The notes beneath the pieces were generated by a model. That model did not search any database. It had not been told where the DNA came from and saw only the letters and a program-made list of their open reading frames with translations. A program made the position numbers and the translations under genes. Positions 17,539-25,252 of a DNA stretch of 64,000 nt are shown here, piece after piece (the first letter of the stretch is position 1; every line of letters begins with the position of its first letter). Origin of the DNA: Streptomyces sp. SCL15-4 (lineage in GTDB: Bacteria; Actinomycetota; Actinomycetes; Streptomycetales; Streptomycetaceae); the NCBI RefSeq assembly GCF_033366695.1, contig NZ_JAOBTQ010000001.1, positions 7,316,001-7,380,000 of the forward strand, written 5' to 3'.

Positions 17539-18584
17539 GGACGGCTCCTGAGGTCGAAGACGGCTTGGGCGTTTCCGCCGAGGATGAGCTGCTGGGACGC
17601 CTTGTCGAGCGGAAGCTTCTCGATCATGCGGACGAAGTCCTCCAACGGCGCGGCCATCGGCGGCGAGTCGGTGCCGAACAGCATCCGTTCCGGGCCCAGC
17701 ACCTCCGCGTTCAGACTCAGATGCGCCGTGCTGAACGGGCTGGTGTCGACGTACATGCGGCGCAGGGCGGCGGCCGGGTCGGGGGACGGGGGGAGGGCGG
17801 AGGCGGAGGCCGGGGGAGCGGTGGGTGCTTGGCGCGCGCCGGGCGTATCCGGTGTAGCGGTGGCGCCGCCGGGGGCTCGGGGGGCTCGCGGCCGGCCGGC
17901 GGGAGGCGCGCCCCCGGCCCAGTGCCGGGGGCGCGCCGCGGTCTGCAGGCGCTCCGGCAGCAGCGCGATCGCGCCGCCGCCGGTCGCGCCGATCAACCGC
18001 AGACCGGGATACTTGTCCAGCCACCCCGCGAACGCGATCATCGCCATGCCCAGGGTGACGTCGCCGAAGCGGCCGATCTGCTCCACGAACCCGGTCTGCC
18101 CGACCCGCTCGGTGCCGGCCGGCTCCGCCGGCGCGTGCACCAGGACCGGCACCCCCGCCTCCGCGGCCAGCGCGAAGAACGCGTCGGCACGGGGCGAGCC
18201 GAGCAGCTCCCCGTGGACGCTGGAGGTGGTGATCAGGCCCACGAAGGCGGGGTCCGCCAGCGTCTCCCGCACCCCTTCCAGGTGATCGTCGTCCCCGAAC
18301 GGGTTGGCGTACACGTAACCGCGCAACTGGTCCGGGAACCGGCGGATCAGGCCCGACATCCAGGCGTGGAAGGCGCGCAGCCGGTCACGTGGCTGCGCGT
18401 AGTTGTCCACGCCCGGCACCCGCGCCATCGCCCCGGCCCCGACCGGGCTGCCGATGATGGTCAGGTCGATGCCGGCCTCGGCGCGGGCGGCGAGCATGCC
18501 GTCCACGTCGGTCAGGCTCGGGGGCATGGGGAAGCGCTGGGCGGCTTCCGGTGGGGACAGGTGCCCGTGGATGTCGATGATCAC
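17535..18584 (-). CDS. ACMSD-like amidohydrolase (amidohydrolase family 2)
   Basis: A 349-residue TIM-barrel protein of the aminocarboxymuconate-semialdehyde decarboxylase/gamma-resorcylate decarboxylase group. Metal ligands are present: H6 and H8 in DIHGHL, H150 in VLVHAP and D306 in FGTDSPP. Position 201 in LIGATGGG is Thr where the family has a catalytic His (HGGG). About residues 215-265 form a Pro/Ala-rich insertion absent from typical members. These enzymes perform metal-dependent decarboxylation or hydrolysis. Start and stop each overlap neighbours as GTGA. The chemistry is doubtful because of the missing His. Confidence 0.83.
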   Translation of the reverse strand: MIIDIHGHLSPPEAAQRFPMPPSLTDVDGMLAARAEAGIDLTIIGSPVGAGAMARVPGVDNYAQPRDRLRAFHAWMSGLIRRFPDQLRGYVYANPFGDDDHLEGVRETLADPAFVGLITTSSVHGELLGSPRADAFFALAAEAGVPVLVHAPAEPAGTERVGQTGFVEQIGRFGDVTLGMAMIAFAGWLDKYPGLRLIGATGGGAIALLPERLQTAARPRHWAGGAPPAGRPRAPRAPGGATATPDTPGARQAPTAPPASASALPPSPDPAAALRRMYVDTSPFSTAHLSLNAEVLGPERMLFGTDSPPMAAPLEDFVRMIEKLPLDKASQQLILGGNAQAVFDLRSRP

Positions 18585-19468
18585 GTGTCGGTTCCCGGTT
18601 TCGGTCTCAGTGCGCGGGTGATCGCGGCACAGTCCTGGTCGCCCAGTCCCTGCTCGGTGGCGCGGACGTGGGTCTCCGCCGCGGCGGTCGCCAGCGGCAG
18701 GCTCAGGCCGGCGGCTGCCGCCTGCTTGGTAGCGAGCATGAGGTCTTTCGCCATCAGCCGCAGCCGGAAGTCCGGCTCGTCGAAGCGGCCCGCCGCCAGC
18801 CGCCGCGACTTGAACGCCATGACCGGCGAGGCGAAACCGCTGCCCGCGACGGTCTTCAGGACCTGCTGCCGGTCCAGTCCGAAGGCCTCCGCCAGCTCGG
18901 TGGCCTCGGCCAGCGCCTGCACCTCGATGCCCATCAGCAGGTTGAGGAGCAGTTTCATCCGCATGCCGGAACCGAGCGCGCCCAGATGGACGACGTCCTT
19001 GCCCAGCGCGTCCAGCAGCGGGCGGGCCGCCTCGAAGGCCTCCTCCGTGCCGCCGACGAACAACCGGAGTTCCCCGTCGCGGGCGTGGTCGCGGTTGCCG
19101 AGCATGCCCACGTCCAGCGCGGCGGGCAGGTCCCCGGCGATCTGGACGACCTCCTCGGGAGCGACGGTGCTGGCGCACAGCAGCGTGCCCGGGTAGGGGC
19201 CGTGGGCCAGCGCGCCGTCCGGTCCGCGCAGTACGGTGCCGAGCGCCTGGCCGTCGGCGACGACGCAGATGGCGGCGCTCGTCCCGGCGACGGCCTCGGC
19301 CGGGTGCGCGGCGAGGTGCGCGCCGGCCCGGGCGAGCGGTGCGGCGCGGTCCGGCGTACGGTTCCAGACCCGGACCTGTATGCCCTGGTCGAGCAGGCGG
19401 TGGGCCAGTCCGGCGCCCATCGCGCCGAGACCGAGTACGGCGACGGGGCCGTGGGCGGTGCGCGTCAC
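18581..19468 (-). CDS. NAD(P)-dependent beta-hydroxyacid dehydrogenase-type reductase
   Basis: A 295-residue protein of the 6-phosphogluconate dehydrogenase-like family. The Rossmann motif is VAVLGLGAMGAGLAHRLL with WNRTPDRA after it. The helical domain carries the catalytic pair in GSGMRMKLLLNLLMG (Lys and Asn). The usual substrate loop with SGG is changed to MLGNRDHARDG. Family members reduce or oxidise 3-hydroxy acids, tartronate semialdehyde or imines, and those activities cannot be separated by eye. GTG start overlaps the ABM gene stop, and its stop overlaps the amidohydrolase start. Confidence 0.85.
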   Translation of the reverse strand: MTRTAHGPVAVLGLGAMGAGLAHRLLDQGIQVRVWNRTPDRAAPLARAGAHLAAHPAEAVAGTSAAICVVADGQALGTVLRGPDGALAHGPYPGTLLCASTVAPEEVVQIAGDLPAALDVGMLGNRDHARDGELRLFVGGTEEAFEAARPLLDALGKDVVHLGALGSGMRMKLLLNLLMGIEVQALAEATELAEAFGLDRQQVLKTVAGSGFASPVMAFKSRRLAAGRFDEPDFRLRLMAKDLMLATKQAAAAGLSLPLATAAAETHVRATEQGLGDQDCAAITRALRPKPGTDT

Positions 19469-19803
19469 GACGTCACCCCCCTCGTCTCCTTGATGACCCG
19501 GTAGCGCAGCGACTGCCGCTGGTCGACGAACTCGCGCAACGGCGCGACCAGCTCGCGGTGTTCCTCGCTCTGCTGCCAGGCGAAGAACCGCTCGGCCGAC
19601 TGCCACTCGCTGGTGATCACCCACTGACGGGAGTCGTCGGCGGGTCGGCCGAGCCGTTCCACGATGTGACCGGGGGTGCCGGCCACGGACATCCGGAGCT
19701 GTTCGTACAGATCCAGGAAGCCCTGCTCGCGGCCCTCGATGACGCGGACCGCGAAGACGACGCCCAGCTTGTCGGCCGTTCGGCCCTGGTGGTTGGTGCC
19801 CAT
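19465..19803 (-). CDS. ABM-fold (antibiotic biosynthesis monooxygenase-like) protein
   Basis: A 112-residue ferredoxin-like single domain. Typical ABM features are GVVFAVRVIEGREQGFLDLY, VERLGRPADDSRQWVITSEW and the terminal SLRYRVIKE. Some ABM proteins oxidise aromatic substrates without cofactor, others are structural or cyclase-like. GGAGGAG precedes the ATG. First gene of the operon that continues with the reductase, amidohydrolase and P450. Confidence 0.82.
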   Translation of the reverse strand: MGTNHQGRTADKLGVVFAVRVIEGREQGFLDLYEQLRMSVAGTPGHIVERLGRPADDSRQWVITSEWQSAERFFAWQQSEEHRELVAPLREFVDQRQSLRYRVIKETRGVTS

Positions 19804-20135
19804 GTCTCCTCCTGAGTGAGATCCGGTGGGACACGACACCCACGGACTCATGTCGCCCGTACGGCCGCAACTCCGAACGAGGCGGGGCCCAGTGGGGACA
19901 AGGGGTGCACGCTGCGTCATTGGTCGGTTCGGGTGAGTGGGAGCGATGTCCGGGGCCCGGCGGCCGGGGCGTCGGCGGAGGGCGTCGGCCGGGGTGCCGC
20001 GGGGGCTCGCCGCGTGACCCTTTCGAGTGTCCGCCGGCCCGGCTCCGGGACCCGGCGGGGCCGCCTCCGGGTGCCGGGCAGGCGGGGCGGGAAAACCGGG
20101 TGCGCGTGCGGCACCGGCCGTGTCAGGCTCCGCCG
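19804..20135. other. Divergent intergenic region, no gene seen
   Basis: This 332-bp stretch separates the minus-strand P450 operon from the plus-strand methyltransferase and must hold both promoters. I see no convincing ORF, tRNA or strong palindrome, only G/C-rich sequence. Confidence 0.5.
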
Positions 20136-20906
20136 GTGGATCGTGAGGAGATGTCCCGGCGCGCTCACGCGGATCATCCGATAGCCGCGCCGCTCGACGA
20201 CGACGCGGTGCGCGGGCTGCTGGAGCGGGCCCTGCCGCCCGGCGACGGCCGCGTGCTCGACCTCGGCTGCGGCGGCGGGGAGTGGCTCCTGCGGGCCCTG
20301 ACCGCGCGTCCGCGCCTGCGCGCCGAGGGCGTCGACCTCTCCGAGCGCGCGCTGGCGGACGCGCGCCGGGCCGCACACCGGCTCGGCGTCCAGGACCGCC
20401 TGGTCCTCCACACCGGGGACGCCGCCCGATTCACCGCCCCGGACGCCTTCGACCTCGTACTGTGCGTGGGGGCGACGCACGCGTTCGGCGGCCTGCCGTC
20501 CACCCTGGCGGCGGCCCGCCGGCACCTCGCGCCCGGCGGACGCGTCCTGGTCGGGGAGGGGTTCTGGGAGCGCGAGCCGTCGGCCGAGGCCGTCGCCCTG
20601 CTCGGCGATCTCGACGACCTGCCGGCCACCCTGGACCGGGTCGTCGCGGACGGCTGGACACCGGTCCACGGACACGTCAGCACACGCCGGGAACTGGACG
20701 ACTACGAGTGGGCCTGGACGGGCGCGCTGGCCTCCTGGGCGCTGGACCACCCCGGCCACCCGGACAGCCGCGAGGCACTGGAGACGGCCACGGCCCACCG
20801 CGACGAGTGGCTGCGCGCCTACCGCGACAGCTTCGGTTTCGTCTGCCTCGTACTGCGACCGGCACCGGACCGAGCGGGGACGGACGGGGCCGCCGCCCGC
20901 GACTGA
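20136..20906 (+). CDS. Class I SAM-dependent methyltransferase
   Basis: A 256-residue protein with motif I VLDLGCGGGEWLL, the acidic motif GVDLSERALADAR, and the post-I segment TGDAARF followed by FDLVLCVGATHAFGG. It transfers methyl groups from S-adenosylmethionine; the substrate is unknown. The GTG at 20136 (VDREEMSRRAHADHP) is preferred because the family keeps the short REEMSR N-terminus, though ATG 20151 is possible. It is monocistronic by appearance. Confidence 0.8.
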   Translation: MDREEMSRRAHADHPIAAPLDDDAVRGLLERALPPGDGRVLDLGCGGGEWLLRALTARPRLRAEGVDLSERALADARRAAHRLGVQDRLVLHTGDAARFTAPDAFDLVLCVGATHAFGGLPSTLAAARRHLAPGGRVLVGEGFWEREPSAEAVALLGDLDDLPATLDRVVADGWTPVHGHVSTRRELDDYEWAWTGALASWALDHPGHPDSREALETATAHRDEWLRAYRDSFGFVCLVLRPAPDRAGTDGAAARD

Positions 20907-21095
20907 CGGGACACCAGGCCGCGGACGGAGGGCGCCGGCCGACACGGCGGTCGGTCCGCTTCGCCAGCCGCCGGTTCGGCGAGCTGCCGCGCGCCCCGCA
21001 CGAGACGGGGGGCTGCCGTCACCGCGCCGGGCGCCGCACTGAGAAGATCGTTCGCGACCGTGGGCGCACCCGACCCGGAAGGAAGCGACGAGATC

Positions 21096-21140
21096 ATGCG
21101 TGTCACCGTGGACCGTGGCCGGACGGAGGCGTCCGGATGA
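21096..21140 (+). CDS. 14-residue ORF coupled to the enoyl-CoA hydratase-like gene
   Basis: ATG with GGAAGGAAG upstream encodes MRVTVDRGRTEASG, and its TGA overlaps the next ATG as ATGA. The first seven residues equal the common start of P450-associated 3Fe-4S ferredoxins (MRVTVDR). It could be a leader peptide for translational coupling or the stub left by deletion of a ferredoxin gene. Neither can be proved from this sequence. Confidence 0.35.
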   Translation: MRVTVDRGRTEASG

Positions 21141-22234
21141 CCGGCAGCGCGCGGAGCGACGCGCACGACACCGCCGCACCCGTCCTGCTGCGCACGCGGG
21201 GACGGGCCGCGTACCTCACGCTCAACCGGCCCCGGGCCCTCAACGCCCTGAACCACGTCATGGTCCGCCGGATCGACGAGGCCCTGACCGCGTGGGAGCA
21301 CGACCCGGCCGTGGAGACCGTCGTCCTCACCGGCGCGGGGGAGCGCGGCTTGTGCGCGGGCGGCGACATCCGCGCCGTCCACGACGACGCCCGCGACGGC
21401 GACGGCACCGCCTCCGCCGCGTTCTGGCGCGACGAGTACCACCTCAACGCCCGCATCGCCCGCTACCCCAAGCCCTACGTCGCCGTGATGGACGGCATCG
21501 TGATGGGCGGCGGGGTCGGCGTCTCCGCGCACGGCGCTGTCCGTGTCGTCACCGAACGCTCGCGGATCGCCATGCCCGAGACCGGCATCGGTTTCGTCCC
21601 CGACGTCGGCGGCACCCATCTGCTCGGCCGCGCCCCCGGCGAACTGGGCACCCACCTCGCGCTGACGGGCGCCCAGATCGGCGCCGGGGACGCACTGCTG
21701 TGCGGGCTCGCCGACCACTACATCCCGTCCGAGGCCCTCGGCTCCTTCGTGGCCGACCTCGCCGCCCGGCCCGTGACCGACGCCGTGGCCCGCCACGAAC
21801 GGCCCGCGCCCCAGGGGCTGTTGGCCGGCCGGCGGGACTGGATCGACGACTGCTACGCCGCCGGCACGGTCGAGGAGATCGTCGGGCGGCTGTCCGCCCA
21901 CGGCGGTCCGGAGGCGAAGGAGGCGGCCGAGACCCTGCTCGCCAAGTCGCCCACCTCGCTCAAGGTCACCCTGGCCGCCATCCGCCGCGCCCGGCGCCTC
22001 GGCTCGCTGGAGCGGGTCCTCGACCAGGAGTACCGCGTCTCCTGCGCCGCCCTGAGCAGCCCCGACCTGGTCGAGGGCATCCGGGCTCAGATCATCGACA
22101 AGGACCGCGCGCCGCGCTGGTCCCCGGCGAGCCTCGCCGAGGTCGGCGACACCGCCGTGGAACGCTTCTTCGCCCCGCTCGGCGACCGCGAACTGGGACT
22201 CGGCGGGGACGGAGCCGTACCGGACCCGCGCTGA
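21137..22234 (+). CDS. Enoyl-CoA hydratase/isomerase family, 3-hydroxyisobutyryl-CoA hydrolase type
   Basis: A 365-residue crotonase-fold protein. Residues LTLNRPRALNALNHVMV, GLCAGGDIRAVHDD and GIVMGGGVGVSAHG form the CoA pocket and oxyanion hole, and PETGIGFVPDVGG carries the catalytic Glu and Asp of 3-hydroxyisobutyryl-CoA hydrolases. The length (about 350-380) and the C-terminal extension from residue 230 also fit that branch, which acts in valine breakdown. GGACGGAGG lies 7 nt before the ATG. Simple enoyl-CoA hydratase is the less likely alternative. Confidence 0.85.
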   Translation: MTGSARSDAHDTAAPVLLRTRGRAAYLTLNRPRALNALNHVMVRRIDEALTAWEHDPAVETVVLTGAGERGLCAGGDIRAVHDDARDGDGTASAAFWRDEYHLNARIARYPKPYVAVMDGIVMGGGVGVSAHGAVRVVTERSRIAMPETGIGFVPDVGGTHLLGRAPGELGTHLALTGAQIGAGDALLCGLADHYIPSEALGSFVADLAARPVTDAVARHERPAPQGLLAGRRDWIDDCYAAGTVEEIVGRLSAHGGPEAKEAAETLLAKSPTSLKVTLAAIRRARRLGSLERVLDQEYRVSCAALSSPDLVEGIRAQIIDKDRAPRWSPASLAEVGDTAVERFFAPLGDRELGLGGDGAVPDPR

Positions 22235-22638
22235 GCCGCCATGACCCGAGAACGCGCGCCGGACGGTGGACCAGGCCACGCGGAGCCGTCCGCGCCGCCC
22301 GGGTCACGCCGGCGGACGAGGGCGGCCCCGCGAGACGGTCCGCCACCGCCGCTCCGCCACGCCCGCGAGGGACAGCCGGCCGAAGAGGACACCCACGCCC
22401 GCACCCCGCACCCCGCCACCGGGAACTCCGGTGGTGGGGCCACCGTCCTCCCCAACCGGTGGCGGAAGCCCGCGTGTTGCGCGTGCCGCCCGGCGTCCGC
22501 CGGCGTTGTACCGGGTGTACGACGCTCCGCACCCGCCGAACGGCACCGCCCCGGAAGGACCCTCACGCACGTGATCCACAAGCCCCTCGGCGCACACCTG
22601 GTCACCTCCCGCGCCTTCGGTCCCGGGCGGGTGACGCC
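22235..22638. other. Gene-free region before the NUDIX gene
   Basis: About 400 bp between the crotonase-fold gene and the NUDIX gene. Open frames here have poor coding bias. One frame ends VIHKPLGAHLVTSRAFGPGR and overlaps the NUDIX GTG, but I cannot support it as a gene. Confidence 0.4.
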
Positions 22639-23145
22639 GTGACCCGCGTCTGGCTGCCGCCCGAGGAGTACGCCGAGCAGCTCATGAAGGCGACCGGGTT
22701 CGCCTGCGTGCACTTCACCGACGAGCAGGACCGGCCCGTCCAGCTGCACGCCCCGTACAGTCCCGCGCACCCGTGGCAGATGGCCGGCGGCACGATGGAA
22801 CCCGGCGAGCGGCCGTGGGAGACGGCCGTGCGGGAGTGCCGTGAGGAGACCGGCATCACGGTCACCGGCCCGCCCCGGCTGCTGGCCGCGGTCTACGGCC
22901 TGCCCGGCGACGAGTGGCCGTACAGCAGCATGGGCCTGGTCTTCGACGGGGGCCGCCTCGGCGAGGCGGAGATCCGGGGCATCACCCTCGACCCGGACGA
23001 GCACGACGAGGTGCGCGTGCTGTCCCTGGCCGAGTGGCGTCCGTTGATGCCGGACCGGGACTTCGCCCGGCTGGCGGCCGTGGCCCAGGCGCGCCGTACC
23101 GGTGTGGCCGGGTACTTCGACACCTGGGACTGGGAGGAGAGGTGA
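22639..23145 (+). CDS. NUDIX hydrolase
   Basis: A 168-residue protein with a complete Nudix box: GGTMEPGERPWETAVREC continuing REETGI, matching Gx5Ex7REUxEExGU. It hydrolyses nucleoside diphosphate-linked substrates with Mg2+. The N-terminus KATGFACVHFTDEQ is the first strand of the fold. GTG start at 22639. Stand-alone; a housecleaning or ADP-ribose-type role is possible but the substrate is unknown. Confidence 0.85.
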   Translation: MTRVWLPPEEYAEQLMKATGFACVHFTDEQDRPVQLHAPYSPAHPWQMAGGTMEPGERPWETAVRECREETGITVTGPPRLLAAVYGLPGDEWPYSSMGLVFDGGRLGEAEIRGITLDPDEHDEVRVLSLAEWRPLMPDRDFARLAAVAQARRTGVAGYFDTWDWEER

Positions 23146-23201
23146 GGAGCGGCCCGGTCCCGGAACGGAGGCCGGCCGGGCCTGGCCTCCGGTCCGGATC
23201 G

Positions 23202-23936
23202 TCAGCTCGTGGTCAGGGCGCGGCGGAGGAGGGGCAGCAGGCGGTCCCAGTGAAGCCGCAGTGCGGCGGGGTCGAAGGCATCGGTGTCGGCCATGGTGAA
23301 GCCGTGGACGGTGCCCGGGTAGATCTCGGAGGTGTAGCCGACACCCGCCGCGTCCAGGGCCTGGTTCAGCTCGCCGAGGGCCTCGGGCGTCAAGTCGCTC
23401 TCGGCGTGGCCGAAGTGGACCTCGGCGGTGAGCCCGGAAAGGCCGTCGGGTCCGTCGGCTCCCACCGGGCCGTGGAACGCGGCGAGGGCCGCCACCCGGC
23501 CGGGGTGGGCCGCGGCGGTGCGCGTCGCCAGCAGGCCGCCGATGCAGTAGCCGGTCACCGCGACCGGTCCGGCGCCGACCTCGGGCTGAGCGGTGAGGAA
23601 CCCGAGGTAGGCGTCGGCGTCGCTCAGGGCACGTTCTGTGGTGTGCGCCTCGATCATGGGCATCAGCTGGGCGAAGACCGCGGGCCGGACCTCTTCTCCG
23701 ATGTGCCCGGGAAGTTCGATCACCGGTGCCGGGCCGTGCCGGTAGAAGAGGTTGGGGACGAGCACGTAGTACCCGTGCCCGGCCAGTTCGCGGGCCATCT
23801 CCCGCAGGACGGGCCGGATTCCGAAGCCGTCCGGGTACATCAGTACTCCCGGGTGCCGTCCGCCATCCTCGGGGAAAGCGGCGAACGCGTCGGCCCGGCC
23901 GTCGGCGGTGGGAATCCGCAGCGTCTTGGTGGGCAT
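23202..23936 (-). CDS. Dienelactone hydrolase family protein
   Basis: A 244-residue alpha/beta hydrolase with the Cys nucleophile of dienelactone hydrolases, C131 in GYCIGG, and the His in GTVHGFTM. LMYPDGFGIRPVLREMA forms the oxyanion region. Members open enol-lactones in chloroaromatic breakdown or act on other esters. ATG 23936 follows an AGGAGAG. An imperfect inverted repeat lies just upstream in its promoter. Confidence 0.85.
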   Translation of the reverse strand: MPTKTLRIPTADGRADAFAAFPEDGGRHPGVLMYPDGFGIRPVLREMARELAGHGYYVLVPNLFYRHGPAPVIELPGHIGEEVRPAVFAQLMPMIEAHTTERALSDADAYLGFLTAQPEVGAGPVAVTGYCIGGLLATRTAAAHPGRVAALAAFHGPVGADGPDGLSGLTAEVHFGHAESDLTPEALGELNQALDAAGVGYTSEIYPGTVHGFTMADTDAFDPAALRLHWDRLLPLLRRALTTS

Positions 23937-23946
23937 GAACTCTCCT

Positions 23947-23983
23947 GTCGTGGTTGATGTGTCGAGCCTGTGATCAACACGAC
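23947..23983. promoter_or_regulatory. Inverted repeat upstream of the dienelactone hydrolase gene
   Basis: GTCGTGGTTGAT (23947-23958) and ATCAACACGAC (23973-23983) are inverted copies with one extra base in the left arm and a 14-nt centre. The position, directly before the minus-strand gene, suits a repressor operator. Confidence 0.4.
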
Positions 23984-24166
23984 GGAGGCGGAGCCCGCGC
24001 GGCGGCGCGGGATCTCCGGTCCAACAGCGGGCCGGCATCGGCCCGTACGGCGCTCAGAGGAGCACCGGGTCACCGATCCGTGTGTGGCGCGATGCCGTCC
24101 CGGTAGTCATGGCTCCACAACCTAGCCCACCGGACGAAGCCGATGCCAGCCGCCGTCACGGCCTAG

Positions 24167-24310
24167 ATGAGCCGGGCCGTGGGGCTGTTCCGCATCGCTG
24201 CCGACGCCGTGCACGGACCTCGGGTCGCGTACGACGGACTCCCGCTGACCGGGAGGGACCTGCCGGAGCCGGAGAGCGACGTCGTCGCGTATGCCGAGGC
24301 GATGGACTGA
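24167..24310 (+). CDS. Hypothetical 47-residue ORF
   Basis: The ORF starts MSRAVGLFRIAADAVHG and ends VVAYAEAMD. Third positions are G/C-rich and a TAG directly precedes the ATG. No family is recognised. It lies in the 500-bp space between two dienelactone-hydrolase genes. It could be a real small protein or a fragment of a lost gene. Confidence 0.3.
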   Translation: MSRAVGLFRIAADAVHGPRVAYDGLPLTGRDLPEPESDVVAYAEAMD

Positions 24311-24313
24311 TCC

Positions 24314-24340
24314 TGAGCCCTGAGCCCTGAGCCCTGAGCG
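24314..24340. repeat. Heptamer tandem repeat TGAGCCC
   Basis: Three full copies of TGAGCCC and a partial fourth follow the 47-residue ORF. Simple slippage repeat; each unit carries a TGA, so no frame stays open through it. Confidence 0.8.
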
Positions 24341-24436
24341 CCGGGCCCGTCCCGTTCTCAGAGGGACACCCGTGCCCTTCTGCCGGCGGCAGAACACCGG
24401 CCGGACCGGGCTCGGCGATCACTACAGTCCAGTCCC

Positions 24437-25174
24437 ATGACGACGATTACGACGCGCACGGTCGAGTACCCGGCCGACGGTTTGACGATGACCGGGCACC
24501 TCGCGCTCCCTGCCGGTGTCGACCGCCGGCCGGCGGTGCTGCTCGGACCGGAGGGCATGGGGCTCAGCGACGTCGAGCGCCGCCGGGCCGACGCTCTCGC
24601 CGAACTCGGATACGTAGCGCTGGCCTTCGACCTGCACGGCGGGCGCTATCTCGGTGACCCCGAGGAGATGCTGGCCCGTTGCCTGCCGCTGCTCGACGAT
24701 CCCGACCGGATGCGGGGCATCGGCCACGCGGCGCTCGACGTGTTGCGCGCCGAACCGCGGACCGACCCCGACCGGATCGCCGCCATCGGCTACGGCACCG
24801 GGGGCGCCATCGCGCTGGAACTCGGGCGGGACGGCGTCGACCTGCGCGCGATCGGGACAGTCAACGCGACCACCACGGGCCGGCCGGGCGAGGCGGCGCG
24901 CATTCGCTGCCCGGTGTGGGCCGGGGTCGGCTCGGAAGACCCGATCATGCCGCCCGGGCAACGGGACGCGTTCACCGCCGAGATGCAGGCCGCGGGCGTC
25001 GACTGGCGCCTCGCGGTCTACGGCGGCGCCCTGCACGCCTTCCACCACCCGCCGGTCGACCACCCCACGGTGCCCGGCGTCGGCTACCACCCACGGCACG
25101 CGCGGCGAGCCTGGCGCGACGTCGTCGGCCTGCTCGCCGAGTGCCTGCCCGTGACGGAGGCCCTGGAGGCATGA
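24437..25174 (+). CDS. Dienelactone-hydrolase-fold protein lacking the nucleophile
   Basis: A 245-residue alpha/beta hydrolase-fold protein. D168 (GSEDPIMP) and H200 (GALHAFHHP) of the triad are kept, but the nucleophile elbow reads GYGTGG, so position 120 is Gly where Cys or Ser belongs. It either uses other chemistry, binds without catalysis, or belongs to a subgroup with a shifted nucleophile. ATG follows ACTACAGTCCAGTCCC with no clear ribosome-binding site. Convergent with the dehydratase gene. Confidence 0.8.
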   Translation: MTTITTRTVEYPADGLTMTGHLALPAGVDRRPAVLLGPEGMGLSDVERRRADALAELGYVALAFDLHGGRYLGDPEEMLARCLPLLDDPDRMRGIGHAALDVLRAEPRTDPDRIAAIGYGTGGAIALELGRDGVDLRAIGTVNATTTGRPGEAARIRCPVWAGVGSEDPIMPPGQRDAFTAEMQAAGVDWRLAVYGGALHAFHHPPVDHPTVPGVGYHPRHARRAWRDVVGLLAECLPVTEALEA

Positions 25175-25185
25175 CCCGGGCGAAC

Positions 25186-25211
25186 ACGCCGGCGCCAGGC
25201 CTGGCCGGCGT
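25186..25211. terminator. Bidirectional hairpin between convergent genes
   Basis: ACGCCGGCGCCAGG pairs with CCTGGCCGGCGT with a two-base bulge, directly between the ends of the dienelactone-hydrolase-like gene and the convergent dehydratase gene. Confidence 0.55.
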
Positions 25212-25252
25212 CGCACACCGGCCGACGGCCCGGCCCGCGGGCATCCGGCGGT

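Noticed and set aside
22241..22642. Plus-strand frame overlapping the NUDIX start
   Set aside because: Low-complexity Arg/Pro-rich translation and no family resemblance.
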